NCBI RefSeq assembly: GCF_002159645.1
Contig: NZ_NFJB01000013.1
Coordinates: 32,699 to 96,698 of the forward strand
Length of the DNA: 64,000 bases
DNA from: Parabacteroides sp. An277
GTDB taxonomy: Bacteria; Bacteroidota; Bacteroidia; Bacteroidales; Tannerellaceae
Direction of reading: 5' to 3'
Shown here: piece by piece, positions 46,723 to 56,116 of the stretch
How positions within the stretch are numbered: the first letter of the stretch is position 1
Layout of the letters: each line of letters starts with the position of its first letter
Made by a program: the position numbers and the translations under genes
The notes under the pieces: model-generated
Databases searched by the model: none
What the model saw: only the letters and a program-made list of their open reading frames with translations
Told to the model about the DNA's origin: nothing

Positions 46723-49032
46723 ATGAAGCGTTTTTTCCTACTTCTCATGATAAATGTGCTCTGCCTGCAAGCGGGCGAGGCGCAATCCCTTTACACCGAA
46801 CGCCTTTTCCTGGCTCCAGAGAAGGAGAGTTGCGTGCCGGGCGACACGTTGTGGGTCGAGGGGCAGTTGCGGGCAGCCGATTCCTCTTTTGCTCCGCTTA
46901 GCCGTTATGTGTATCTGGAGTGCATCGACGTGCGAGATTCCTTGTTGGCACGGCAAAAAGTGGCGTGCGATTCGACGGGATATTTTTGCACCGAATTGCC
47001 GACGCAGTTTGAATGGGAGCCGGGCGTGTATTACCTGCGGGGATATACGCGCTGGATGCAAAACTTTGCGACGGAGAGCCATACCGTCGTGCCCTTCTTG
47101 ATGGGCGTGCCATTGCCCCGGAGGTCGGAGGGGCGCGCGTTGCAGGTTCAAGCCTTTCCGGAAGGCGGAAGATGGGTGAACGGTTTCCTGCAAAACACAG
47201 CTATTTACGTGACGGATGCGGATGGTTTCCCCATCGAAGCGGAGCGGATGTTTTTGCTGAACAATCGGAACGACACGGTGGCGCGGAATATGGCCACAAC
47301 GGCAGCGGGTCTGGGCCGATTGACGTTCATGCCGCAGCCAGGCGAGACGTACCGATTGCAAATCCCGCACGAGGGGCGCGACTTTCTGCTCCCCGTGGAA
47401 GCCGAACGGGGCGAGACGACTTTGCAGGCGATGGTGAACCGGAACAGGCTCATGTGTAAAATCTTATCGACAAGCGCGAAGGCGGATTACCGGCTTTATC
47501 TTTATCAGGCAGACAAAGGCGTGCTGGAGATTCCGATAAATGCGAAGCAAAAAATGGCCGTGATGAGTTTGGAAGGATTCGCGAGCGGCTGTTTGACGTT
47601 ATTCCTGACGGATTCAACGCAAAACGTCTTGAGCGAACGTATCCTGTGGCTGGCCGACGATGCACAAATGGAAAAGCAACCCATCTGCCAAATGGAGAAA
47701 ACAGCTTATTTGTCCCACGAGCCTATACATTATAATATAGAGGAAACAGACAACGCACGCGTGTTTGCCCGGATTGTTCCCAGGGATGATTTGCTGGCGA
47801 CACAAGCTACGGAAGCGTTGCATTTCGCGAACGATGTGTTTTCACCGGTACGTTTCCCTTTCTTAGAAGCCCATGAATGGAAAGAGCTGACGGGAGATTT
47901 GGACAATTGGCTCTGCACGGCGCGCTTCGTCCGCTTTCCGCTGAAACGTTACTTGGCGGGCGAGATGAAATATCCGTATTATATAGAAGATATTATACTG
48001 ATTTCGGGGAAAGCGGTGGACAGAAAGGGGAAACCGTTCGGTCCGGGGCTGCTGGACGTGCACGACAAGAAAGCGCAGATGTTCTATTCCGGCGCGATAG
48101 ACAAGGAAGGGAAATTTACCATAACGGTAGATGATTACCCCACCGGGAGCGCGTTTCGCCTGATGGCCAAAAACAGCAAGGGAAAGGCGCAGGATTGCGG
48201 GTTCGAGATAGAGGAACTTCCCTTCCCGGCGGTAGTTATTCCGCATCGCTTTTCGTTGCCCGAAAGAGAAGAGGTTGCCACAGGAGATACGAGCTTGCGC
48301 TATAGCGTAGACGAAAACAATCAGAAAGTCTATCAAATCGACAAGATAACCGTCCAATCGCGCCGCCCCGTCGACCTGAAGGAAATCAGCCGGATGCCGA
48401 CGAACTACATCGAACGGGAAGAGCTGGAGAAATACGGCTCGATGAGCGTCCGCTCGATGCTGGGCCGTTTCCCAGCCATCCAAATCACCCGGAATGGGAG
48501 CGGCAGTGGAGCCGGAGCGCTTCAAGGCACCTTGAAAGAATTGCAGGCACGTGATGAATTATTTACTTCCAACCGCGTGACAGACCAAATGGTTTCCTCC
48601 CGCGAATATGGCGAGACCACGATTGAATGGAAATCCATCCGCTTCGAAGGTTTCCATGCGCAAGGAGGCAGTAGCGCGCGGAGGCTGCAAGTGATAGTAG
48701 ACGGCGAACTACAAATGGGTAATATCGACTACATTTTGGATTGGAGTGCCGGCGATATCCGTTCCATCGAATTAATCAAGCCGACGGATACGCGCTGCGC
48801 TGTCTACGGGACGCCTTCCGGCGCCATCCTTATCGAGACGATGTACGGGACGCCCGAATCGAAGGAGGAAAAGGGGCAGACGATTTATCCCTTCGGCCTC
48901 TCGACCAACAAACGACAAGCGAAGCTCTCTCTTTGTGCACCACTGCAGCCGGGCCGGTACCGGTTGCTATGGGATGTCATTACGCCAGACAAACAAATCT
49001 TTTCCGGGGAAGAAGAATTTGAGGTGCGGTAG
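46723..49032 (+). CDS. MG2-like protein with TonB plug domain but no barrel
   Basis: 769 residues with a signal peptide (to about GEAQS). The N-terminal half resembles alpha-2-macroglobulin MG domains (APEKESCVPGDTLWVEGQL, YYLRGYTRWMQN). Around residues 440-500 is a carboxypeptidase-regulatory-like fold (GKAVDRKGKPFGPGLLDV). Residues about 555-720 form a TonB receptor plug (SMSVRSMLGRFPAIQI, LQVIVDGEL, IELIKPTDTRCAVYGTPSGAILIET), but the protein ends about 50 residues later with no beta-barrel. Such plug-only proteins are common in Bacteroidota; their job is unknown, perhaps linked to an outer-membrane complex. Confidence 0.82.
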   Translation: MKRFFLLLMINVLCLQAGEAQSLYTERLFLAPEKESCVPGDTLWVEGQLRAADSSFAPLSRYVYLECIDVRDSLLARQKVACDSTGYFCTELPTQFEWEPGVYYLRGYTRWMQNFATESHTVVPFLMGVPLPRRSEGRALQVQAFPEGGRWVNGFLQNTAIYVTDADGFPIEAERMFLLNNRNDTVARNMATTAAGLGRLTFMPQPGETYRLQIPHEGRDFLLPVEAERGETTLQAMVNRNRLMCKILSTSAKADYRLYLYQADKGVLEIPINAKQKMAVMSLEGFASGCLTLFLTDSTQNVLSERILWLADDAQMEKQPICQMEKTAYLSHEPIHYNIEETDNARVFARIVPRDDLLATQATEALHFANDVFSPVRFPFLEAHEWKELTGDLDNWLCTARFVRFPLKRYLAGEMKYPYYIEDIILISGKAVDRKGKPFGPGLLDVHDKKAQMFYSGAIDKEGKFTITVDDYPTGSAFRLMAKNSKGKAQDCGFEIEELPFPAVVIPHRFSLPEREEVATGDTSLRYSVDENNQKVYQIDKITVQSRRPVDLKEISRMPTNYIEREELEKYGSMSVRSMLGRFPAIQITRNGSGSGAGALQGTLKELQARDELFTSNRVTDQMVSSREYGETTIEWKSIRFEGFHAQGGSSARRLQVIVDGELQMGNIDYILDWSAGDIRSIELIKPTDTRCAVYGTPSGAILIETMYGTPESKEEKGQTIYPFGLSTNKRQAKLSLCAPLQPGRYRLLWDVITPDKQIFSGEEEFEVR

Positions 49033-49055
49033 GGATATATGTTTGTTTTATTCGT

Positions 49056-49063
49056 TATATTTG
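49056..49063 (+). promoter_or_regulatory. −7 box (TATATTTG) for the DPP III-like gene
   Basis: TATATTTG matches TAnnTTTG, 24 bp before the start codon. Confidence 0.5.
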
Positions 49064-49086
49064 CCGCCACTTTTTAGAGAAGATTG

Positions 49087-51048
49087 ATGAATATGGATTT
49101 TAAGTATGTAGTGGACCAATTTGCCGACATCCAAGTCCTGCGCTACCAGGTGCCGGGATTCGAGGAGTTGTCGTTGAGGCAAAAGCAATTGCTTTATCAT
49201 CTGTCGGAGGCGGCGTTGATGGGGCGTGATATTTTATATGACCAGAATTGTCGTTATAACTTACGGGTTCGCCGGACGTTGGAGGCGATTTACCTGCACT
49301 ATGCGGGAGACCGGACGACGGATGATTTCCGCGCGTTCGAGGTGTATCTGAAGCGGGTGTGGTTTGCCAATGGCATCCATCATCATTATGCGGAAGATAA
49401 GTTTGTGCCGGGATTCTCGGAGGCTTTCTTCGAGGAGGCTGTACGTGCGCTGCCGGTCGGTAAGTTGCCATTGGCCGAGGGGGAAACGGTGGAGACGCTG
49501 CTCGCCTGCTTGAAACCTGTGATGTTCGACCCAGAAGTGTTGCCCAAGCGGACCGTGCAGAGCGGGGACCGGGATTGGATTGCAGCTTCAGCCAACAATT
49601 ATTACGGCGAGGGCGTGACGCAGGCGGAAGTCGAAGCCTTTTACAATCAAAAAAAGGAAGCCGATAAGAGCGATACGCCTATTTCATACGGATTGAACAG
49701 CCGCCTGGAGAAAACGGACGGACGCTTGGAAGAGAAGGTATGGAAAGTGGGCGGCCTGTATTCGGAGGCCATCGAGCGGATAGTCGCAGAATTGGAAAAG
49801 GCTGTGCCATTTGCCGAGAACGAGAAACAGGCAGAGATTATCTGCAAGCTGATAGATTATTACCAGACAGGCGACCTTCGCACGTTCGACGCCTATTCCA
49901 TCCTTTGGGTAGAAGATACGGCATCACAAGTCGATTTCGTGAATGGTTTCATCGAGACCTATGGCGACGCGTTGGGACTGAAGGCGAGCTGGGAATCGAC
50001 CGTGAATTTCCGCAACGAAGAAGCCACGCGCCGCACGCAGACCATCAGCGAAAATGCACAATGGTTTGAAGACCATTCGCCCGTCGACGCGCGTTTCAAG
50101 AAAAAGGAGGTGAAGGGCGTGAGCGCGAAGGTGATTACGGTCACGATGTTGGGTGGGGATTGCTATCCCTCGACGCCCATCGGCATCAACCTCCCGAACG
50201 CGGACTGGATTCGGCGCGACCACGGTTCGAAGTCGGTGACGATTGAGAACATTATGGAAGCCTACGATAAAGCGGCGCAAGGGAATGGGTTCAGCGAGGA
50301 GTTCGTATGGAGCGATGCAGAACGGGCGTTGATTCGCCAGTATGGTTTTATTACGGATGTGTTGCATACGGACTTGCACGAATGCTTGGGGCATGGTTCG
50401 GGGCAATTGCTTCCCGGCACGGATCCGGACGCGCTAAAGGCGTATGCGTCGACACTCGAAGAGGCACGGGCGGATTTGTTCGGACTCTATTATCTGGCCG
50501 ATGCGAAACTGGTAGAGTTGGGTTTGGTGCCCGACGCGGAGGCTTACAAGGCGGAATATTATAAGTATATGATGAATGGGCTGATGACGCAGCTTGTCCG
50601 CATCGAACCGGGTAAAGAGGTGGAAGAGGCACACATGCGGAACCGACAACTGATTGCTCGCTGGATACTCGAACAGGGAGCGGGACAGGCGGTCGAATTG
50701 AAACAGCGCGACGGAAAGACTTATGTGGTGATAAACGATTATGAGCAACTCCGCGCGCTGTTCGGAAAACTCCTGGCGGAAGTGCAGCGCATCAAGAGCG
50801 AAGGCGATTACGCAGCCGGTCGCGCATTAGTCGAGAAATATGGCGTAAAGATAGACATCAACTTGCATAAAGAGGTGTTGGAACGTTACGAGAAGTTGCA
50901 TCTCTCTCCTTATAAAGGATTTGTGAATCCGGTCATGCACGAAGAGAGAGATAAGGATGGCGCCATTCGCGATATTCAATTAGATTATACGGAAAATTAT
51001 GTGGAGCAAATGCTTCGCTATAGCCGGGATTATTCTTATTTGAAGTAA
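49087..51048 (+). CDS. Dipeptidyl-peptidase III-like zinc metallopeptidase (M49)
   Basis: 653 residues from the ATG at 49087. The zinc site of M49 is clear: HECLGH (HExxxH form) near residue 430 and the distal glutamate in EEARADLFGLYYL. No signal peptide, so it acts in the cytosol, removing dipeptides from short peptides. Length is near the usual 650-700 residues. The AlkD-like gene starts 1 bp after its stop codon, so the two are likely co-transcribed. Confidence 0.92.
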   Translation: MNMDFKYVVDQFADIQVLRYQVPGFEELSLRQKQLLYHLSEAALMGRDILYDQNCRYNLRVRRTLEAIYLHYAGDRTTDDFRAFEVYLKRVWFANGIHHHYAEDKFVPGFSEAFFEEAVRALPVGKLPLAEGETVETLLACLKPVMFDPEVLPKRTVQSGDRDWIAASANNYYGEGVTQAEVEAFYNQKKEADKSDTPISYGLNSRLEKTDGRLEEKVWKVGGLYSEAIERIVAELEKAVPFAENEKQAEIICKLIDYYQTGDLRTFDAYSILWVEDTASQVDFVNGFIETYGDALGLKASWESTVNFRNEEATRRTQTISENAQWFEDHSPVDARFKKKEVKGVSAKVITVTMLGGDCYPSTPIGINLPNADWIRRDHGSKSVTIENIMEAYDKAAQGNGFSEEFVWSDAERALIRQYGFITDVLHTDLHECLGHGSGQLLPGTDPDALKAYASTLEEARADLFGLYYLADAKLVELGLVPDAEAYKAEYYKYMMNGLMTQLVRIEPGKEVEEAHMRNRQLIARWILEQGAGQAVELKQRDGKTYVVINDYEQLRALFGKLLAEVQRIKSEGDYAAGRALVEKYGVKIDINLHKEVLERYEKLHLSPYKGFVNPVMHEERDKDGAIRDIQLDYTENYVEQMLRYSRDYSYLK

Positions 51049-51049
51049 G

Positions 51050-51748
51050 ATGGAAGAAGAAATCAGGAATATACGTAAACAGTTGCGCTTGGCGATGAAT
51101 GGCATCATCGCCAATAGTATGCGCGAGAAGGGGATGAACTATAAGTTGATATTTGGAGTTCCGCTTCCCGAGATAAAACAGATTGCTGCTTTGCATACGC
51201 CGGATGCCGACTTGGCGCGTGCGCTATGGCAAGAGGATGTACGCGAGATGAAGATTCTGGCTACGTTGCTTTTCCCACCGGAGGCGATGACACACGACGA
51301 GGCACGGCGTTGGGTCGCTGAGATTCCGTATCCGGAAATCGCGGAACAATTGGCTAATAATTTGTTGCCCTTGCTTGGGAAGGCGGATGCATTGGCGGTT
51401 TCGTTGCTTGCAGACGCGGAATCGCCTTTCTCGCGTACGGTGGGTTTCCTGCTATGGGCGCAATTATACAAAAGGAAAAAGGAGGTGAACCCTGCTTCCC
51501 AAGAGGTCTTTTTGAGCGAAAGCTTCTGCACATTGCAGCCAGAAGACGGGCGAGAGATTCCGTGGAGTGAGAAGCGGGCTGCTGTTCAGGCACTGCGTTT
51601 CTTCGGACGTTTGTCTTCGGTCCATGCGAATGAGGTATTGGAAATCGTTCATCCCGAATCACCTACGGCTGAACAGCAGGAGTTTTATGAAGAACTGAAA
51701 TTCGAGTTTGAAGAATGGGATAAGGATTCATCAGAAAGCCGTTCCTAA
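51050..51748 (+). CDS. AlkD-like DNA alkylation repair protein
   Basis: 232 residues. Helical HEAT-like repeats as in the AlkC/AlkD glycosylase family (REKGMNYKLIFGVPLPEIKQIA, LARALWQEDVREMKILATLL, AEQLANNLLPLL). Catalytic details of AlkD cannot be confirmed by eye, and some family members are not glycosylases. It starts 1 bp after the DPP III-like gene and its 3' end overlaps cbiB, on the other strand, by 18 bp. Confidence 0.82.
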   Translation: MEEEIRNIRKQLRLAMNGIIANSMREKGMNYKLIFGVPLPEIKQIAALHTPDADLARALWQEDVREMKILATLLFPPEAMTHDEARRWVAEIPYPEIAEQLANNLLPLLGKADALAVSLLADAESPFSRTVGFLLWAQLYKRKKEVNPASQEVFLSESFCTLQPEDGREIPWSEKRAAVQALRFFGRLSSVHANEVLEIVHPESPTAEQQEFYEELKFEFEEWDKDSSESRS

Positions 51749-52675
51749 AGCAACGAAGATACCCATTGCCAGCTCGACTAAGTTATTCACATGGATGGCT
51801 TGTAACATGTCTTCAGTAGTGAAGAGCCGTTCGTTTGTGCCGATATAGGGTTTCTCGACAGGCACGCCAAAGTAATCATGCGTGCCTCCGAAGCGGCAAT
51901 CTAAAATAGCAGCCAAAGCCGCTTCCGGATAACCCGAATTCGGACTGGCATGGGCTCGCCCGTAGCGGAAGAGGAAATCGCGCTTGTCCCAATGACGGGT
52001 AACCAGGAGCATAAGGAAGGCGGTCAGTCTGGCTGGAATGTAATTAGCGAAATCGTCGATACGTGCCGCTATGCGTCCAAAATCGCGGTAACGTTCCGTT
52101 CGATAACCAATCATTGAATCCAGCGTGTTTACCATTTTATAGGCCGTCATGCCTGGAAGTCCCAGTAGCAGGAACCAAAACATAGGTGCAACGACGCCAT
52201 CACTCAGATTTTCGGCCAATGTTTCCAATGCAGCAGTCCGAATCTCCTGGGGGGAAAGGGTTGCGGTATCTCGTCCCACGATGCGGGCAACCTGTTTCCG
52301 TCCGGCCTCTGTACTTTGGTCGACAGCTTCGAATACGGCTTTGACTTCCGTTATCAACGTCTTGCCTGATAGGAAATAAAATACACCGATAGCCGTCAGT
52401 AACGGTGGGAACCACGGATGTATGACGCCCGAAAAGTATAGTATCCCGCAGGTCAATAGGTAAACACCCAGGATTAACCCGACCGCAAACGCGCCACCTT
52501 TCAGGATGCGATCGTTTCCCCGGTTCCAATGCTTCTCGCCGTAGGCAATAGCTTTCCCAAACCAGATTACCGGGTGCGGCCACGATGGAGGGTCGCCCAA
52601 GAGCCTATCGCCCAGCCATCCCCAGAGAAAAGGCAGCGTTTTTTGCGCTAAAAACGGCATATTGAATATCCACAT
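51731..52675 (-). CDS. cobD: Adenosylcobinamide-phosphate synthase (CbiB/CobD)
   Basis: 314 residues with about six membrane segments. Attaches the aminopropanol arm in cobalamin synthesis. Family motifs: GDRLLGDPPSWPHPVIWFGK near the N-terminus, LETLAENLSDGVVAPMFWFLLLGLPGM, and MVNTLDSMIGYRTERYRDFGRIAARIDD. No other cobalamin gene is in the window, so it stands alone; partners may be elsewhere. The start may be the second Met (MPFLAQKT, 5 residues later). Confidence 0.94.
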   Translation of the reverse strand: MWIFNMPFLAQKTLPFLWGWLGDRLLGDPPSWPHPVIWFGKAIAYGEKHWNRGNDRILKGGAFAVGLILGVYLLTCGILYFSGVIHPWFPPLLTAIGVFYFLSGKTLITEVKAVFEAVDQSTEAGRKQVARIVGRDTATLSPQEIRTAALETLAENLSDGVVAPMFWFLLLGLPGMTAYKMVNTLDSMIGYRTERYRDFGRIAARIDDFANYIPARLTAFLMLLVTRHWDKRDFLFRYGRAHASPNSGYPEAALAAILDCRFGGTHDYFGVPVEKPYIGTNERLFTTEDMLQAIHVNNLVELAMGIFVALGTAF

Positions 52676-52707
52676 TTGTTCTTTCTTTTTTGTTGTTTAA
52701 TGGAGCA

Positions 52708-52715
52708 AATTTACA
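52708..52715 (-). promoter_or_regulatory. −7 box (TAAATTTG) for cobD
   Basis: TAAATTTG on the minus strand, 33 bp before the start codon. Confidence 0.45.
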
Positions 52716-52762
52716 CAAAAAATGGGGGTAAAAAAACATTTGTATGGATGCTGAAAAAAATA

Positions 52763-52812
52763 TAGGCATAAACGCCGACGAAATTAGGCATAAACGAAAT
52801 CATTTATGCCTA
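52763..52812. repeat. TAGGCATAAACG pair (22 bp apart) plus inverted copy
   Basis: TAGGCATAAACG at 52763-52774 and 52785-52796, 22 bp apart, followed by the inverted TTTATGCCTAA (52803-52813); the second and third form an 11-bp inverted repeat with an 8-nt loop. It lies between the divergent cobD and HU/SPOR genes, 50 bp upstream of the latter's promoter. A sister pair is at 16757-16790. Confidence 0.65.
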
Positions 52813-52863
52813 ATATCCGCGGCAAAATAAACGAGATTTTAAGACATTTGTCGGGAAATGATT

Positions 52864-52893
52864 TTGTAATCCAATGAGAAGTCCTTATCTTTG
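52864..52893 (+). promoter_or_regulatory. Consensus promoter, leaderless, for the HU/SPOR gene
   Basis: TTG at 52864-52866, 19 nt, then TATCTTTG at 52886-52893: full −33/−7 consensus. The likely start ATG (52898) is only 5 nt past the box, so the transcript probably begins at or next to the start codon. Confidence 0.75.
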
Positions 52894-52897
52894 TGTC

Positions 52898-53920
52898 ATG
52901 CTTAGAATTATCAGACATATCGAACAATTGCTGTCGGTGCATGATTGCGTGATTATTCCCGGCTTTGGTGGATTTGTACTCCAGGTGACGCCGACTTGGT
53001 ATAAGGCGGATGAACATCGGTTTGAGCCGCTTCATAAGGAATTGGTATTTAATGAAACATTGCAACATAACGACGGTTTGCTGGTGGAGTCGTACCGGCA
53101 GGCGGAGGCGACGGATTATCGGACGGCCTATCAATGGGTACAAGCCGATGTAGCAGAATTGAAAGCCCAATTGTCACGTGAGGGGAAGGTGGAAATGACA
53201 CCTATTGGCGTTTTTCGTCGAGGCGAAGAGGGGCAACTTATCTTCGAGGCGTCGCGCGACGGGGATTGGTTGAACGCTTCGATGTTTGGCTTGCCTGCTT
53301 TTAGCGTTGAACCTTTGGTATTGGAACATCCCGTATCGGTCGAAGAGGAAAAGAAAGAAAGAAGGCAGGATGTGTATTATATTCCTGTCAATCGTCGATT
53401 GGTTCATTGGGTGGCTGCTGCAGTAGTGGCGATTGTTGTGTTTCTATCTGCTTCTACATCGGTTGAAGAGGTTAATCGTGCGGCCTATACAGCCAGTTTT
53501 GTGCCTACTGAGATGCTGAATGCGAGTAAGCAAAAGACGGAACAGGAAGCTGTAAAACCTATCCCGAGAGTAGCTGAACCAGAAGTGGTACCATCCTTTG
53601 TGACTGAAGAGCCTAAGGCTGAAAAGAAAATAGAGAAACCAGCACCGAAACAGGAAGTCATTCAGGCAACTGAAGCAACTCCACAAAAACGGTATTACAT
53701 CGTCATTGCCAGTTTGGCATCTCGCGAGCAAGCAGAGCAATTCATGGCGGGAGTAGGGCGTAAGGATTGTCCGAAAATGGCTGTGTTGCAGACGAAAGGA
53801 AAGTATCGCGTTTATGCCGATCGCTTTTCAGATAAGGTTGCAGCCGAAAAATATCAGCAGATACTTCGGAAGAATCCTAAGTATAAAGATGCTTGGCTAT
53901 TCACGTGGGCTTCCAAATAG
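52898..53920 (+). CDS. HU-CCDC81 domain and SPOR domain protein
   Basis: 340 residues from ATG 52898 (MLRIIRHIEQLLSVHDCVII). I rejected the ATG at 52874, because it lies within the promoter. Residues 1-125 form the two HU-CCDC81-like domains (CVIIPGFGGFVLQVTP, MTPIGVFRRGEEGQL), about 180-200 is a membrane segment (WVAAAVVAIVVFLSAS), then a charged linker, and the C-terminal 75 residues are a SPOR domain (YYIVIASLASREQAEQF, YRVYADRFSDKVAAEKY) that binds denuded peptidoglycan at division sites. This suggests a protein linking a cytosolic HU-like domain with septal wall. The helicase gene overlaps its end. Confidence 0.9.
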   Translation: MLRIIRHIEQLLSVHDCVIIPGFGGFVLQVTPTWYKADEHRFEPLHKELVFNETLQHNDGLLVESYRQAEATDYRTAYQWVQADVAELKAQLSREGKVEMTPIGVFRRGEEGQLIFEASRDGDWLNASMFGLPAFSVEPLVLEHPVSVEEEKKERRQDVYYIPVNRRLVHWVAAAVVAIVVFLSASTSVEEVNRAAYTASFVPTEMLNASKQKTEQEAVKPIPRVAEPEVVPSFVTEEPKAEKKIEKPAPKQEVIQATEATPQKRYYIVIASLASREQAEQFMAGVGRKDCPKMAVLQTKGKYRVYADRFSDKVAAEKYQQILRKNPKYKDAWLFTWASK

Positions 53921-55908
53921 ATACAAATAACAAGGAATTTCAGGAAGCGCTTCAACTGATTACGTTCACACGGCAATCTCTATTTCTGACGGGAAAAGCC
54001 GGAACGGGAAAGTCTACCTTCTTGAAATATATTTGCAAGACGACGAAAAAGAAGTATGTGGTGTTGGCTCCTACGGGCATTGCTGCCATTAATGCGGGAG
54101 GAGTGACGCTGCATTCGTTCTTCAAGTTGCCTTTCCGTCCGATGTTGCCCGACGATCCGGACCTCAGTCTTTCGCACGGTCGGATCTTCGAGTTCTTTAA
54201 ATACAGCCGTCAGCATCGGAAATTGCTGGCCGATGTGGATTTGGTGATTATCGACGAGATTTCGATGGTGCGGGCGGATATAATCGATTGCGTGGATCGC
54301 ATCTTGCGTGTCTATTCGGGTAATATGCGGATGCCTTTCGGCGGGAAACAATTACTCTTTGTGGGTGATTTGTTTCAGTTGGAACCCGTCGTCCCGTCCG
54401 ATCAGCGGGATATCTTGAGTCGCTTTTATCCTAATTCTTTTTTCTTTTCGGCGCGTGTCTTTCAAGAAATTCATCTTGTACCCATTGAGTTGCAGAAGGT
54501 ATATCGGCAGCGTGACCCAGCCTTCATAGGTGTGTTGGATAAGATTCGGAAGAACGAGGCGCAACAGGCGGAATTGGCCGTGTTGAATGGCCGCTATTTC
54601 CCGCAATTCGAGCCTCGGAATGAGGATATGTATATCACTTTAGCCACGCGTCGCGACCAGGTTAATTTCATCAACGAACGTAAATTGGAAGAACTGCCGG
54701 GCAAGGAATTTGTGTTTACCGGCAAAATCACGGGCGATTTCCCGGAATCCTCCCTGCCGACTCCGTTGAAACTTTCGCTGAAAGAACAAGCGCAGGTGAT
54801 TTTCATTGAGAATGACCGCGAGCGGCGTTGGGTGAATGGTACCATCGGCATGGTTTCTGGCATCACGGATGATGGGAAAGTCTACGTCCTCCTCGAGAAT
54901 GGAAAGGAGCATCTGGTCGAGCCTTCTTCGTGGCGTAATTATAAATATAAATACAATGAGGCGGAGAAGCGCATCGAAGAGGAGGTGGTGGGGACGTTCG
55001 AACAGTTGCCTGTCAAGTTGGCGTGGGCCATCACGGTGCACAAGAGCCAAGGGCTGACGTTCAGCCGTGTGGTGATTGATTTGGCAGGTGGAGTCTTTGC
55101 GGGTGGGCAGACGTATGTCGCGCTGAGCCGTTGTACCTCGTTGGAGGGCATTGTTCTGAAATCCCGCATTTCGCCCCGCGATATCTTTGTGCGCAAGGAG
55201 ATTGTCGCCTTTAGCCACCAGTTTAACGACCATCGTCTGATAGAGCAGAGTTTGCGTGAGAGCGAAGCCGAGGTGCTGTATGTGCGTGCAGCTCGTTCGT
55301 TCGACAAGCGTGATATGCGGGGCGCCGTCGAATCGTTTGCGGCTGCCGTACAGAAGCGGAACGAATTAGGTAATCCGCTTGTCCAACGCCTGATTCGCCA
55401 GAAATTACAGCATTTCCAGTCGCAACAGGAAAAAATCAAGGCGTTGCAATCCGAATTACACCAGATGCGGGAAAATCTCCGCGAATTTGCGCACGAATAT
55501 TATTTGATGGGAAATGAGTGTATCACGAAAGCGCACGACGCGCAGGCCGCCCTTCGTTCGTTCGAGAAGGCGTTGAAGCTCTCCCCGGATTATGTGGATG
55601 CGTGGGTACGCAAGGGTGTCACGCTCTTCGATTTGGGGGAGACATACGAGGCGCAGAAGTGTTTCAACCACGCCGTCTCGCTCCAACCGCAATCTTTCAA
55701 GGCGCGCTATAACCGGGCGAAATGCTTTTATCAATTGAAACATTACGACGAGGCTTTGCTGGATTTTCTGAAGGCTTCCCAATTGAAAGAGGACCATGCG
55801 CCTACGCATGATTATCTATCCGAACTTTTTCAGCTCACGGGCGATGAGCGCCTGGCGCGCTATCACGCTCATTTGGCTGAGACTTTGCGAAAGAAAAAGA
55901 AAAAGTAA
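53905..55908 (+). CDS. PIF1-like AAA helicase with C-terminal TPR repeats
   Basis: 667 residues if the GTG at 53905 is used; the TTG at 53893 is an alternative, and no ATG is available. It overlaps the HU/SPOR gene by 16 bp. Motifs: Walker A LTGKAGTGKSTFL, VLAPTGIAAINAGGVTLHSFF, the DE box VIIDEISMVRAD, and the UvrD-C-type motif AWAITVHKSQGLTFSRVVIDL and ALSRCTS. Then a coiled-coil (about 495-530) and TPR repeats to the end (ALRSFEKALKLSPDYVDAWV, AQKCFNHAVSLQPQSFKARYN). It probably unwinds DNA 5'-3'; the TPRs would hold a partner. Confidence 0.9.
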   Translation: MGFQIDTNNKEFQEALQLITFTRQSLFLTGKAGTGKSTFLKYICKTTKKKYVVLAPTGIAAINAGGVTLHSFFKLPFRPMLPDDPDLSLSHGRIFEFFKYSRQHRKLLADVDLVIIDEISMVRADIIDCVDRILRVYSGNMRMPFGGKQLLFVGDLFQLEPVVPSDQRDILSRFYPNSFFFSARVFQEIHLVPIELQKVYRQRDPAFIGVLDKIRKNEAQQAELAVLNGRYFPQFEPRNEDMYITLATRRDQVNFINERKLEELPGKEFVFTGKITGDFPESSLPTPLKLSLKEQAQVIFIENDRERRWVNGTIGMVSGITDDGKVYVLLENGKEHLVEPSSWRNYKYKYNEAEKRIEEEVVGTFEQLPVKLAWAITVHKSQGLTFSRVVIDLAGGVFAGGQTYVALSRCTSLEGIVLKSRISPRDIFVRKEIVAFSHQFNDHRLIEQSLRESEAEVLYVRAARSFDKRDMRGAVESFAAAVQKRNELGNPLVQRLIRQKLQHFQSQQEKIKALQSELHQMRENLREFAHEYYLMGNECITKAHDAQAALRSFEKALKLSPDYVDAWVRKGVTLFDLGETYEAQKCFNHAVSLQPQSFKARYNRAKCFYQLKHYDEALLDFLKASQLKEDHAPTHDYLSELFQLTGDERLARYHAHLAETLRKKKKK

Positions 55909-55910
55909 TT

Positions 55911-56116
55911 ATAGTCCCAAGCGGATAGGGATGAAATTTCCGTGCTACAATATAGTCCCAAGCGGATAGGGATGAAATTTCCGTGTTGCGATATAGTACC
56001 AGGCGGACAGGGATGAAATTTCCGTGCTGCGATATAGTCCCAAGCGGACAGGGATGAAATTTCCGTGTTGCGATATAGTCCCAAGCGGACAGAGATGAAA
56101 TATCAAGGCTGCGATA
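55911..56116. repeat. 41-bp tandem array (five full units plus part of a sixth)
   Basis: ATAGTCCCAAGCGG-type units start at 55911, 55952, 55993, 56034 and 56075, with a diverged sixth start (ACAGTTCC) at 56116: all exactly 41 bp apart. Each unit holds GAAATTTC, an 8-nt palindrome. The array begins 2 bp after the helicase stop codon and ends in a large hairpin (56106-56150). It lies between converging genes. Confidence 0.92.

Noticed and set aside
55869..56084. 71-codon frame on the minus strand
   Set aside because: It is a translation of the 41-bp array; three units make 123 bp, which gives an apparent repeat protein.
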